Below, in pieces: positions 8,922 to 18,273 of a stretch of 64,000 bases of DNA. Location of the stretch: contig NC_019676.1 in NCBI RefSeq assembly GCF_000316625.1, positions 2,095,001-2,159,000 on the forward strand. The letters are read 5' to 3'. Below the pieces are notes generated by a model that searched no databases, had not been told where the DNA came from, and saw nothing but the letters and a program-made list of their open reading frames with translations. Positions within the stretch are counted from its first letter, which is position 1; each line of letters begins with the position of its first letter. A program made the position numbers and the translations under genes. This stretch comes from Nostoc sp. PCC 7107. Lineage in GTDB: Bacteria; Cyanobacteriota; Cyanobacteriia; Cyanobacteriales; Nostocaceae.

Positions 8922-9305
8922 AGGTTGGTGTTACACCACAGGAATCATCAGATTCCTTCTAGTTTACTTCGCTAGATCAGTGGATCGTCAGTAGCAATTT
9001 TTCATTTATTCCATAGTCAAGAGTCAATAGTTCATACCACCATAACTTCGGCATGAACAATGCACGTTTTGGGAAATGCTACACCCACTACGGAGTACTC
9101 CAAGTGCTTAAAAGCCAGCTATATTCATATTTTTCCAAAAATAAGCTAAAAATAGCCTAAAAATTAGTTATTTTTAGCTTTTTATCACTATTTTTTCGAG
9201 TGTAATTTTACTGTGAAATTTTTGATACTCAATTTAAATCTTTTTTCATCTTGCAATATCAAATTGCTTGACATATTTTTGACTTATGATTTACGCCTTA
9301 CAGTA
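8922..9305. other. Intergenic region with one hairpin
   Basis: About 380 bp. Apart from the hairpin at 9143-9180 I see no gene or repeat. It contains the promoter for the J-domain gene and the 3' trailer of the hybrid kinase gene. Confidence 0.45.
9143..9180 (-). terminator. Possible terminator of the hybrid kinase gene
   Basis: A 12-bp perfect stem AAGCTAAAAATA / TATTTTTAGCTT with a 14-nt loop, followed on the minus strand by ATTTTTGG. It lies about 125 nt past the kinase stop. The stem is AT-rich, so termination strength is doubtful. Confidence 0.4.
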
Positions 9306-11414
9306 CTAGCTGAAATATCGCATCAGAATTGATTCAAGCTGAATAATCCGAATTGGCTTTAAAATATAGTCATATTTATCTGCTTTTCCCAAATTCAATT
9401 CTGGCAATTCATTTTCATTACTACCCATAAACACCACAGCAATATTTTGCAATTCAGACTTCTGCATCCATCTTTGGTAGATTCTTGTGTCTTGACTTGG
9501 CAAAAATTGCGTATCTAACAAAATTAAGTTTGGCTGGAAATTGGCAATTTTTTCTAATAAGTTATCTCCAGTATTTACCAACTCAACTTGGTAGCCAATA
9601 AGTTGCAGATAGTCGTGTAAAAATATGCCTATATTTGCTTCTGCTTCAGCCAGTAAAATGCGTTTTTCATTTAATTTGTTTGGCGTTGAAGAAAATTTAT
9701 TAGTATCTTCATCTACTATGATAATATCTGTGGTTAAATCTGCTTGATCTGGTAGAAATAAGGTGAAACGGCTGCCTTCTCCCAATTTAGATTCGACTGT
9801 TACATCTCCACCATGCAATCGGGCTAATTTACGTGTCAAGGCTAAACCTAAGCCTGTGCCTTCATACTGACGATTTAAGCGGCTATCTAATTGTTTAAAT
9901 GGTTCAAAGAGAAATTGAAATTGATTACTATCTATACCAATACCAGTATCTGCAACTGTAAAGTTAATGCCTTCTGGCACTTTATTAATTTCTAAACTTA
10001 CTTGACCGGTTGGTGTAAATTTAATCGCATTCGTCAGCAGATTAATTAACATTTGTTTGCTCCGGCGAATATCCACTTTACAAGTTTCTGCCTGTGGATC
10101 AATTTCGCTGATTAGGTTTAAACCTTTTTCTTTAGCTTGATCATGTACTGTTGAAATGGCGTAATTGCATAAATCTACTACCGATACAGTTGATAAATTT
10201 AGTTCTTCTTTACCTGCTTCTACTTTTGATAAATCAAGAATATCGTTAATGATTGCTAGTAAATGTTCTCCGCTACTATATATACAATTAATATATTCTT
10301 GTTGTTTTTCATTTAAAGAACCAACCATTCCTTGCTGCAACAACTGTGATAAGCCCATAATTGCATTTAAAGGAGTTCGCAGTTCATGACTCATTGTAGC
10401 TAAAAATTCGTTTTTAGCGCGATTACCAGCTTCTGCGGCTGCTTGAGATGTATGGAGTTTCAACTCTGTTTGTTTGCGCTCAGTAATATCTTCTATAATT
10501 GCCAGAAAAAACTCTGGTGTACCATTACTCCCAGGAATCATGGAAATCGAGAGGTGAGTCCAAACTAACTGACCATTTTTATGCCGGAAATGCTTTTCGA
10601 TTTCAATGCGATCGCGCATTCCTGATATTAGTTGTTTATATACCTCTAAATCTCCTTTTTGGTGGGAAATATAATCGATAAAGTACTTGCCATACAGTTC
10701 TTCCCGACTGTATCCCAGCATTTGCGATAAGGTGGGATTAATATCTACTATCTCGGCTTTGATATCTGCAAGTCCAATGCCAATAGACGAACGCTCAAAT
10801 ATTGCGCGAAACTTGGCTTCACTTTTTTGTAACGCTGCTTGTACAGTGTGGCGATCGCTGGCTTCTATTGCTAAGGCCACAAAGTCGGCAATTGAACTAG
10901 CAAAGTTTTCTTCCTCTACAGTCCACTGGCGCATGTCTCCAAAGTGTTCATGACATACTACACCTACCACACGCCCTCCTAGCCAAATTGGTGCATCTAG
11001 TAATGATGCGATGCCAAATACTTTTAAATAAGATGCGGCTAATTCCTGGGTTCTATTATCGTTAATAGCATCACTAATTGCTAAACTGCGATCCACTTCC
11101 AAACTTTGGAAATAATTAGGATGATTTGCTTTTAATAATGTCTGACCTGATGTATGTATTTTTTTCTTCAAGTCATACAAATTTCGACATTCAATTGTGG
11201 TGTGATCAGCACTGTATAACCATACTCCAACTCGCTCAACAGCCAGTGTTTTTGCTGCCACTTCTGTAATTTCTTGTAATATTGCCTTGAGATTGCCTTT
11301 TTGGAATGTCTTACTCCTGGCCAATTGCACTAGGGATTGAATCTGTTTACGTTGCTCATTTTCTCTGATTTGCACAATCTCTTGTTTACTATCATTAACC
11401 ACTGCTAATTGCAT
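9306..11414 (-). CDS. Hybrid sensor histidine kinase (GAF-PAS-HisKA-HATPase-REC)
   Basis: A 702-residue soluble hybrid kinase. Order: a GAF domain (about 20-190), a PAS/PAC domain (about 200-315; IGIGLADIKAEIVDINPTLS), a HisKA dimerisation domain with MSHELRTPLNAIMG (phospho-His near 343), and a HATPase (N box NLLTNAIKF, DTGIGID, GTGLGLAL). A C-terminal receiver (about 585-702) follows. The receiver keeps the phospho-acceptor Asp in LLDTQF (about 634) and the KPI lysine. Its usual acidic pair is reduced to AEAEAN, so phosphorylation there may be weak. There are no membrane segments. The GAF may bind a small molecule; the chromophore cysteine of phytochromes is not evident. Confidence 0.92.
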   Translation of the reverse strand: MQLAVVNDSKQEIVQIRENEQRKQIQSLVQLARSKTFQKGNLKAILQEITEVAAKTLAVERVGVWLYSADHTTIECRNLYDLKKKIHTSGQTLLKANHPNYFQSLEVDRSLAISDAINDNRTQELAASYLKVFGIASLLDAPIWLGGRVVGVVCHEHFGDMRQWTVEEENFASSIADFVALAIEASDRHTVQAALQKSEAKFRAIFERSSIGIGLADIKAEIVDINPTLSQMLGYSREELYGKYFIDYISHQKGDLEVYKQLISGMRDRIEIEKHFRHKNGQLVWTHLSISMIPGSNGTPEFFLAIIEDITERKQTELKLHTSQAAAEAGNRAKNEFLATMSHELRTPLNAIMGLSQLLQQGMVGSLNEKQQEYINCIYSSGEHLLAIINDILDLSKVEAGKEELNLSTVSVVDLCNYAISTVHDQAKEKGLNLISEIDPQAETCKVDIRRSKQMLINLLTNAIKFTPTGQVSLEINKVPEGINFTVADTGIGIDSNQFQFLFEPFKQLDSRLNRQYEGTGLGLALTRKLARLHGGDVTVESKLGEGSRFTLFLPDQADLTTDIIIVDEDTNKFSSTPNKLNEKRILLAEAEANIGIFLHDYLQLIGYQVELVNTGDNLLEKIANFQPNLILLDTQFLPSQDTRIYQRWMQKSELQNIAVVFMGSNENELPELNLGKADKYDYILKPIRIIQLESILMRYFS

Positions 11415-11982
11415 CTATTACACCTGTTAAGTAATTACCACGTCTGGTAGAGCTATCACAGAAATAGAACCATCTTTTATAACTACAATTACCCCACAGG
11501 GTTTTTCATAACCGGATAGTATATTTTTTTTCATCAAAATCTTTGATGTCAGTGCAATACTTACCACTAAAATTACATTATTATTAGTTATCCATCTTTG
11601 GCAATCATCTGGTATATAACTACGTGCGGAATCGCTGTTTGTTAAAAACTTTATGAGTTTAAGAGATAAACTCCATATAACTACTATGCTATTAATAAGA
11701 TCACACACTTGCAAAAGGCACATGATTGAGGGAAATGTTTATTAATGCTTACCACCCAATAGCATAGAAAGCCCGAAAATAGTATCTTTCCTAAAGAAGA
11801 TATCTCATAAGATGAGAGGTAATCAGTGCAGAAATATATTGGTTTATAGAACTTTCTTAAATAGTCAATTTATTCAGTTAATCACGGCAGTAACAACTTG
11901 CGGCATTCTCCTATAGAAAGATACTTAATTATTTAAAGTTTGTAAAAATTGAACTGTAAGCAGATGTTCTGGAGATGGTGTA
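11415..11982. other. Intergenic region before the cobalamin-binding gene
   Basis: About 570 bp between divergent genes. A 98-codon minus-strand frame at 11427-11723 is hydrophobic and AT-driven, and I do not accept it as a gene. No cobalamin riboswitch signature is seen upstream of 11983 despite that gene's predicted ligand. Confidence 0.4.
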
Positions 11983-12909
11983 ATGACTAATAGCAATATC
12001 AGAATTGTTTCTTTGATACCAAGTGCAACGGAGATTTTAGCCACATTGGGGTTAGCTGATGCAATTGTAGGGCGATCGCATGAGTGCGACTATCCCCCAG
12101 AAATCAAAAATCTTCCTGTCTGTACACAAGCCCGCTTGAACACTGATGAGCCTAGCGACAATATTCACACTAAGGTCAATGATTTGTTGCAATCGGCACT
12201 GAGTATTTATCAAATCAAAACTGAGGTTTTAGAGCAGTTACAACCTACTCACATTCTGACTCAAGATCAGTGTGATGTTTGTGCAGTTAGCTTGCCAGAA
12301 GTTGAAAAAGCAGTTGCTAATTTCGTCTCAACTTCACCAAAAATTATTTCTTTACAGCCTAATCTTATTGAAGATGTGTGGGCTGATATTGAACAAGTTG
12401 CTCATATCTTTAATGTAGATTCAGTAAAAATACTAGAAAATTTAGAAGCAAGAGTTAAAATTATTCAGCAAAAAATTCAGGGACTTTCACTTAACGAATT
12501 GCCTAAAGTTGCTTGTATTGAATGGACAGATCCTTTAATGACAGCAGCAAACTGGATTCCCGAATTAGTCAACTTGGCGGGTGGACAGTCACTATTTAGT
12601 GTTCCAGGCGAACCTTCAGTAATTTTGGAATGGGACACACTCATTGCCACCAATCCAGATGTGATTGTATTTATGCCTTGTGGCTTTGATTTAATTCGCA
12701 CTCGCAAAGAAGCTGAGTTATTAACTCAACGTTCAGAATGGCAAAAACTTCACGCCAATCAAACAGGCAGAGTTTATATTACTGATGGGAATGCTTACTT
12801 CAACCGTTCAGGGCCACGATTAGTAGATTCTTTAGAAATTTTGGCAGAAATGCTGCATCCAGAAATTTTTGACTATGGTTACAAAGGTACAGCTTGGGAA
12901 GAACTGTAA
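11983..12909 (+). CDS. BtuF-like cobalamin-binding family protein, without signal peptide
   Basis: A 308-residue protein of the helical-backbone periplasmic binding family (BtuF/TroA-like) annotated as cobalamin-binding. The start IRIVSLIPSATEILATLGL and HECDYP are diagnostic, with ILTQDQCDVCAVS near residue 105 and the late VFMPCGFDL. There is no signal peptide or lipobox, so it is predicted cytoplasmic, unlike classical BtuF. No BtuCD transporter genes adjoin it. GGAGATGG just before the ATG supports the start. It may handle a corrinoid internally; metH, a B12 enzyme, lies 20 kb away, and that link is only inference. Confidence 0.85.
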   Translation: MTNSNIRIVSLIPSATEILATLGLADAIVGRSHECDYPPEIKNLPVCTQARLNTDEPSDNIHTKVNDLLQSALSIYQIKTEVLEQLQPTHILTQDQCDVCAVSLPEVEKAVANFVSTSPKIISLQPNLIEDVWADIEQVAHIFNVDSVKILENLEARVKIIQQKIQGLSLNELPKVACIEWTDPLMTAANWIPELVNLAGGQSLFSVPGEPSVILEWDTLIATNPDVIVFMPCGFDLIRTRKEAELLTQRSEWQKLHANQTGRVYITDGNAYFNRSGPRLVDSLEILAEMLHPEIFDYGYKGTAWEEL

Positions 12910-12910
12910 A

Positions 12911-12975
12911 AGTGCTGTAAAGCCCTGCGGGCATGGCTGCGCTTAGAGCGGTAGCGGGGCGTTCAGTCCGTGCTG
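12911..12975. repeat. 65-bp dispersed repeat, intergenic copy
   Basis: It begins AGTGCTGTAAAGCCCTGC and ends CCGTGCTG. A second copy at 33573-33637 differs by a single base by eye (T versus C, 8 bases from the end). It is GC-rich compared with its surroundings and contains the short palindrome GCCCTGCGGGC. It starts 2 bases past the stop of the cobalamin-binding gene. Confidence 0.9.
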
Positions 12976-13006
12976 AGTAAAAATACTAGTCTCTAGCCCC
13001 TTGGAA

Positions 13007-13306
13007 TTATTTTTGCTTGGCTGCGTTATTTAGCCATTCAATGAGAGGTCTTAAAGTTCCTGGTAAGGCGGCTTCACTGACAATTACTGTGTGCTGTTGA
13101 TCGTTGTCTTCTACAGTTAACCTATACTGAAAGCGATCGCTTTGAGGATTAGGCGCGGGAATTTGTGCAGGTAAATGAAATAAATCAGCCGCTTGGACTA
13201 ATAATGGTAGTTCTTTTGCTTCTTTTGCTGGCAGAGTGTTGGTATCAAGGGTGGTTTTTTTAGTTATCCCAGCAAAGCCGCCTGTGCGTTCAAACGTGAT
13301 CCGCAT
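13007..13306 (-). CDS. Emfourin-type inhibitor of the adjacent M4 protease
   Basis: A 99-residue protein resembling emfourin, the small proteinaceous inhibitor of protealysin-like M4 peptidases. It opens MRITFERTGGFAGI and has the mid-protein LPLLVQAADLFHLP and the C-terminal LPGTLRPLIEWL, all typical of the family. I start at the ATG at 13306 because CGGAGAC precedes it at good spacing; a frame 30 codons longer exists but its extension is unlike the family. It lies directly downstream of the protease gene on the same strand, the arrangement known for protealysin and emfourin. It should sit in the cytosol and restrain the protease. Confidence 0.85.
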   Translation of the reverse strand: MRITFERTGGFAGITKKTTLDTNTLPAKEAKELPLLVQAADLFHLPAQIPAPNPQSDRFQYRLTVEDNDQQHTVIVSEAALPGTLRPLIEWLNNAAKQK

Positions 13307-13448
13307 TTTTAAGTCTCCGTTGCATCCAAAAACTGGGAGAAAATGACTATCTTCCCCCAGTTTAACAACAATGAAAAATTCGGAATGATCAATCATGAAT
13401 TATGAAACCTTGATCGATTCATGATTCATCATTGCTCATTACTATCAG

Positions 13449-14525
13449 CTAAATTATTCCTACCTTTTGCCAGGCATTCTGCACAGCTTTTTGTTCTAGG
13501 CTGTCAATACCATAAAGTTCTCCTGCGACTTGGATAGTGATGTTAGCTGCGGTTTTAAATTGTGCTTGGTTACGCAAGCGATCGCGCAAAGCAATGTACC
13601 AAATTTTCCCTGCTTTTTCCCAAGCATAGCCTCCAATCTCCACTGCTGCTAAATAAAAAGCATAGTTGGGGATACCGGAATTTATATGCACTCCTGCATT
13701 ATCTTCCCAACCAGTAAACTTATCTCGTATATGTGCTGGTTGTGGATCTTTGCCCAGTACAGGATCATCATAGGCTGTTCCTGGGGCTTTCATCGAGCGA
13801 ATCCCAATACCCTTCACACCAGGCGCTAAAAGGCCTTCTCCAATAATCCAGTCGGCTTGATCGGCTGTTTGATTTTTTAGCCTTTGTTTCACTAAAGAAC
13901 CAAAAACATCAGAGAATGACTCATTTAACGCCCCTGGTTCGCCATAATATTGCAAACCAGCTTCGTATTGAGTAACTCCATGTGTTAACTCATGCCCAAT
14001 AATATCTATACATTTAGTGAAGCGTTGAAATAGTTCTCCGTCACCATCACCGTAAACCATTTGGTCGCCGTTCCAAAAGGCGTTGTCATATTTGACACCG
14101 TAGTGTACGGTAGAATCTAAACGCAAACCCTTATCATCAACAGAGTTGCGTTCAAACACCTCATAATACAAGTCATAAGTAGCTCCAGCAGCATCATAAG
14201 CTTCATTCACTGCTTCATCAGTACTTGGAGGATCACCCTCATGCCGTACCACAGTACCAGGAAGTTGTTGTCCATTTTTGGCATCGTAGATAGTCCGTCG
14301 CTTCTCACCAGGAGAAGGAGAGAAGAAAATATTCCCGACAACATCCCGTCGTCCGCGTAACTGCGCGGAAACATTTAGTGTATGAAACGCCCATGCACGT
14401 TGCTGAGGATTACCATTTACAGCCACATGTTCTAGCATGTGAGGTGGAACAATGCAACAAATAGGACATCTGGTATGTAGTAAATGCTGAAATCTAGAAC
14501 TCGATGATTTTTTCTTACGAGCCAT
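13449..14525 (-). CDS. Protealysin-like M4 metallopeptidase
   Basis: A 358-residue thermolysin-family zinc protease. The zinc motif is H178-E-L-T-H182 with the third ligand Glu202 in ALNESFSDVFG. The proton-donor region NAGVHINSGIPN places the catalytic His at 280. There is no signal peptide. Instead a short (about 50-residue) protealysin-type propeptide carries the CCIVPPHMLEHVA motif, so this is the protealysin group, not secreted thermolysin. Three cysteines sit at the N-terminus (CPICC). AAGGAGA 9 nt before the ATG supports the start. The gene is followed by the emfourin-type inhibitor, presumably in one operon. Confidence 0.93.
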   Translation of the reverse strand: MARKKKSSSSRFQHLLHTRCPICCIVPPHMLEHVAVNGNPQQRAWAFHTLNVSAQLRGRRDVVGNIFFSPSPGEKRRTIYDAKNGQQLPGTVVRHEGDPPSTDEAVNEAYDAAGATYDLYYEVFERNSVDDKGLRLDSTVHYGVKYDNAFWNGDQMVYGDGDGELFQRFTKCIDIIGHELTHGVTQYEAGLQYYGEPGALNESFSDVFGSLVKQRLKNQTADQADWIIGEGLLAPGVKGIGIRSMKAPGTAYDDPVLGKDPQPAHIRDKFTGWEDNAGVHINSGIPNYAFYLAAVEIGGYAWEKAGKIWYIALRDRLRNQAQFKTAANITIQVAGELYGIDSLEQKAVQNAWQKVGII

Positions 14526-15115
14526 ATCAGATATTCTCCTTAAAAAACTAAGCGATCGCCAATTTTGACATCAATGCCAATGTGCCAATAAATAGACTCA
14601 TTAATGCCAATAACATAACCGCTGTCTATACTTTTGAGTAGCTTTTCTACTAGTTCCTTTCAGATATGTCTGTTCAGCATATATAGTACGAAGCAAAAAA
14701 GCTTAAACCCCGTCATTTCAGCCCTAGTGTTTGCACCAATCAAAACTCTTCACAGAACTAGCAAGGCTAAATAATGGTTCCTTTTAAGAAAAATTATGCT
14801 CTTTTTTAAATGTCTTTTACAGGATATTTCCTAAATATTTTATTAAGCTTTTTTTGCCTAAACAGAAATTTTTACAGTTTGTTAAACTGGCAATTATCAT
14901 ATTGCAAATAAAGTTTAAATTTAAATTTCTGATTTCAATCAATAGCTAAGATATATGTACGAAATAAATGATCTATCGTCGGTAAATAGAACTAACTGGA
15001 GATATTTTATAACTAATTGTTAAGTAAGAGGAACGGAAAGGTTTATATTAATTTACCTCAGAATTTTGTTATTTGTTATTTATGCCGACCTGTACTACCA
15101 GTATTTTTCGAGTTA
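14526..15115. other. Intergenic region, no gene seen
   Basis: About 590 bp, very AT-rich in its second half, with short palindromic runs such as AAATTTAAATTTAAATTT. It holds the presumed promoter of the M4 protease at its left end. No other feature is recognised. Confidence 0.45.
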
Positions 15116-16018
15116 CTAATCACTAAAAATTACTAAACCAAATTCTTCCCCAGTCGGACGAAAACCTAAGCCTTGGTATGCTGCTTGGGCTGGGTGGTTT
15201 TCTTGATTAGTAAATAATATGGCACGTTCAACACCATGCGATCGCGCTTCTAATAATGAGCCAGCTACGACACATTTAGCATAACCTTTACCCCTAAGTG
15301 GTGGCGGTGTCCAGACACCACCAATCTGCACAATTTCTGGCAACCAAGCGTTGAAGGTAGTATAAGCTATGGGAGTATCTTTTAGTACCAATACCCAATG
15401 TCTAGCTCTAGCTTGGCGTGCTTCTAGCTCACGGCGACAATTTAAGATTAAATTATGAGTGTTAGCTTGTCCTAATGCTTCCACATTAAATTCAGCACAC
15501 CACTGGCTGAGTAAATCGAACTCTTCAGGATAAGGTAATCGACATTCCACTTCGCCCAATAAAGCTGGAGGTACTTGTAAGTTTGGCAATGCTAAAGAAA
15601 ACAATATCTCGCTTTCATCAAGCTGAGTTGGTCGCGCTACAAGTTCCAACACTTGCTTAGTAGCCTCAACTTGTTCTGCTGGGCCTGCAATTCCCGAAAT
15701 CGGACGATGGGACTGCGCTACCGTTGCTTGTACCACTTCTGCCAAATGCACTGGTGCTTGAACTATAAGCATCCCATTCCAATAATGGGCGGCCACTGCA
15801 ACTATAGCCGCATCAGCGATCGCCGCTATGTATGTTCCTTGAAACCTTGCACCTTGGTCAAGTAGTCCAGCTTCGCGCCAATTTGATCGCAGAAACATGG
15901 ACGTGTCAGCGTGTTGCAATAGAAAATTTTCTAGCCATGCTTCATCACCAGATTGCAAGGTTTTTAAGGTATACACAAAAAACTCCGTTGCTTGAATTAG
16001 ACATTCACTGATGAGCAT
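15116..16018 (-). CDS. GNAT-family N-acetyltransferase
   Basis: A 300-residue protein with a C-terminal GNAT acetyl-CoA binding fold: VWTPPPLRGKGYAKCVVAGS is the motif A (RGKGYA) pyrophosphate loop, followed by ILFTNQENHPAQAAYQGLGF. The N-terminal 150 residues are a second, degenerate alpha/beta unit, as in two-domain GNATs. I start at the ATG at 16018, whose A overlaps the TAA of the upstream gene (TAATG); the frame extends further upstream only by running into that gene. It is the last gene of a three-gene operon. The acceptor is unknown. Confidence 0.85.
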   Translation of the reverse strand: MLISECLIQATEFFVYTLKTLQSGDEAWLENFLLQHADTSMFLRSNWREAGLLDQGARFQGTYIAAIADAAIVAVAAHYWNGMLIVQAPVHLAEVVQATVAQSHRPISGIAGPAEQVEATKQVLELVARPTQLDESEILFSLALPNLQVPPALLGEVECRLPYPEEFDLLSQWCAEFNVEALGQANTHNLILNCRRELEARQARARHWVLVLKDTPIAYTTFNAWLPEIVQIGGVWTPPPLRGKGYAKCVVAGSLLEARSHGVERAILFTNQENHPAQAAYQGLGFRPTGEEFGLVIFSD

Positions 16019-18273
16019 TATTTCAGATAAATCAACAAATTCAATCCGGGAATTGTGCGCGAAAGTGTCCACAAAATTAGGGTAATATACAGTACACCTA
16101 AGCTCCATTGATACCAAGCAAGGGTAGCAATTATCCCTGGTAAATGTTGGTCGCGCAGACGAATATCATTAAATCCTAATCTCACTAAATTGTTGAGACT
16201 AAAGTCATAATAATTCAACCAATTCCAGCGGCGATCGCTCAACAATGGCATATATCTTTCCCGAAATGTGGCATTCCTAGGTATCACTGGTAAGCGTCCA
16301 ATCAATAATCTTAATTGTCGGAAAGTTCCATCCTCTGTGAAGTAAGAAAAATCCATTAAATCGTGATAGCGTCCTTGTTGATATAGTTGGATGATTAAAG
16401 TGATTGGTACAGGGATAATAATTATCAATAAACATCCCAGCGTTAACCAAGGCTGTTCAGCATTGCGAAAAATAGCTAATAAACTCAAAAATTCTAAACA
16501 GCTAAAACCTATTAATATAGAGACAGTTTCATAGTAGGTGGGAATAATTGGTACAGGATGGAGACGACGGTAACGATCTATTAGCCAAAATAGTAAACCA
16601 AAATAAGCGATCGCCACACCACCGACACCAAAGGCTAACCAAAAATTTGTGCCATAACCACTTAATAACAGCAATAGAGTTAAAGCGAACAAACTCCAAG
16701 CTTGTAATATCCATCCGCCAAAACCTAGTGGCTCAGCAAAACTCAGGTGATTATTGAGTTTATTATATGTTTCTAAATCAATATCTGCTAAAGTTAATAA
16801 CTCAGTACTATAACGAAACATTCTGATAGTCCGACGGTTAATGATTGCGTCTGCTTGTGTTGCTGAAAAACCCAAGTTAATCAAACGATTTATCGAAGCA
16901 CTATTAATATTTGTTCTCAGCAAACTTTGACTTAACTCAATTAACCTGAGACGCTGTTTGGTATATTCTATTTGGTTAGCATCAGCAATTTGTTGTTGTT
17001 GACGAAAATTTTGTCCTAAATTCCGCAAAATATTTTGATTACCTTGTAAACTAGTTACACAAAACATTTTGCCAATTTGACCAAGATTACCTAAAATTTT
17101 GGCTTGGTTAGAGTTAAAACTTAACCCAGATACATTTAAAAAAGCATTTTTAGCGAACCTCGCATCACTAAAGTCTGCTAAATTCAGAATACTCGCACCG
17201 TGCAGATTTATAGGCTGATTAAATTGAGCTTCCCGAAAACTCACAGCTTGTTCAAAAGTTGCTTCTGTCAACAACAAAAACTGATTAAAATTTGCCTTGG
17301 TAAATTGAACTTGATTAGCAAAGCGTACATCAGAAAAATTAATATTACCTTGCCATTGTACTTTGTTAAATTTAGCTAACTGCTTAAACAACCCTTGGTT
17401 AAAGTTAGCCACTTCTGCAAAAAAACTACCATGAAAATCAGCAAGTTCTTGAAATTGAACTTGTTTAAAATTAGCTTTATCAAAAAAAATACTCCCTTGA
17501 AAATTACTAGCTTGCCGGAAATTAGCATTCATAAAGCTAACCACACGGCTAAATCTAGCTTCACTCCAATTTATTGGTTGCAAGAACGTCGCATTTTGAG
17601 CATCTACAGACTGGAGAAAAAAAGTATTGAGGAACTGCACTTGCCCATTAAAGCGAGTATTTGTCAGAGTTAAAGTCCCACGAAAAACATTAATTTCACC
17701 AGAAGTATTTGCATCAGTTGCCAAAAGTGAGCGACAATCTTTAGAGTTAGGTAAAGCGTAGACGTGAAGCGGCTTGTCGTTAGACATCGCTAGTGATTGT
17801 AAACAAACTAGACGTAAACTTTCTAGTTGTGCTTGTTCTGTAGCGGTGAAAATTGGTGCGATCGCTTGAGCATATAAAGGTGTGCGTAAACCCAAATCAC
17901 TCCCAATGAAATCACCCTGAATCACAGAATAGCTGAGGTCTAAACCCAAAGGTTTCGCACCAGCTTTTTGTAATTCTTTCCGCAATAACTGATAAAAAGC
18001 ATCACGAAAACTGCCATTCTCTGGACGCAAATCAATCACCATCTCTCGCAAATCCACAGTTAAATTACCTTCGCGGAGTATGGGTTTGCTTAATCTTTCT
18101 TGTAATATTTCCAGAGTTAGGGGTGTACGTTCTAATTGAGTCTGTGTAGCTACAGCAGAAGAAGGTAATAAAAAACTCAACAATAAAACGCAGAGGAACA
18201 CAAAGGCGAAATTCTCCGCGAACCTCCGCGCTTCCCTCAGCGTAACTTGGCGTTGAAAAAATAATTTAGTCAA
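16018..18273 (-). CDS. Pentapeptide-repeat membrane protein
   Basis: A 751-residue protein with an N-terminal hydrophobic segment (about 24-43, FVFLCVLLLSFLLPSSAVA), probably a signal peptide. An extended pentapeptide-repeat region of A(N/D)F type spans about 195-400 (FMNANFRQASNFQGSIFFD). A helical part follows, then several membrane spans near 515-560, 585-640 and 725-745. The repeats form a four-sided beta-helix, probably outside the cytoplasm. The only usable start I see is TTG at 18271-18273. It abuts in frame the TGA of the upstream gene, so reinitiation is likely. The first 30 codons coincide with a dispersed intergenic repeat. Confidence 0.82.
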   Translation of the reverse strand: MTKLFFQRQVTLREARRFAENFAFVFLCVLLLSFLLPSSAVATQTQLERTPLTLEILQERLSKPILREGNLTVDLREMVIDLRPENGSFRDAFYQLLRKELQKAGAKPLGLDLSYSVIQGDFIGSDLGLRTPLYAQAIAPIFTATEQAQLESLRLVCLQSLAMSNDKPLHVYALPNSKDCRSLLATDANTSGEINVFRGTLTLTNTRFNGQVQFLNTFFLQSVDAQNATFLQPINWSEARFSRVVSFMNANFRQASNFQGSIFFDKANFKQVQFQELADFHGSFFAEVANFNQGLFKQLAKFNKVQWQGNINFSDVRFANQVQFTKANFNQFLLLTEATFEQAVSFREAQFNQPINLHGASILNLADFSDARFAKNAFLNVSGLSFNSNQAKILGNLGQIGKMFCVTSLQGNQNILRNLGQNFRQQQQIADANQIEYTKQRLRLIELSQSLLRTNINSASINRLINLGFSATQADAIINRRTIRMFRYSTELLTLADIDLETYNKLNNHLSFAEPLGFGGWILQAWSLFALTLLLLLSGYGTNFWLAFGVGGVAIAYFGLLFWLIDRYRRLHPVPIIPTYYETVSILIGFSCLEFLSLLAIFRNAEQPWLTLGCLLIIIIPVPITLIIQLYQQGRYHDLMDFSYFTEDGTFRQLRLLIGRLPVIPRNATFRERYMPLLSDRRWNWLNYYDFSLNNLVRLGFNDIRLRDQHLPGIIATLAWYQWSLGVLYITLILWTLSRTIPGLNLLIYLK
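18185..18246. repeat. Dispersed cyanobacterial repeat overlapping a signal-peptide region
   Basis: The sequence contains ACGCAGAGGAACACAAAGGC and CTCCGCGAACCTCCGCGC, a style usually found between genes in Nostoc-type genomes. Related wording occurs inside the MITE-like elements at 21810, 54359 and 62669 (CAGAGACGCAGAG) and at 42660-42780. Here it encodes residues about 10-30 of the pentapeptide-repeat protein. Confidence 0.5.

Noticed and set aside
11427-11723. 98-codon minus-strand frame just upstream of the hybrid kinase
   Set aside because: Hydrophobic composition follows from AT-rich DNA, no domain, no ribosome binding site. Same-strand placement 12 bp before the kinase is the only support.
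11724-11982. Cobalamin riboswitch upstream of the cobalamin-binding-type gene
   Set aside because: No B12-box-like GCCACTG segment or long structured leader is visible in the 260 bp.
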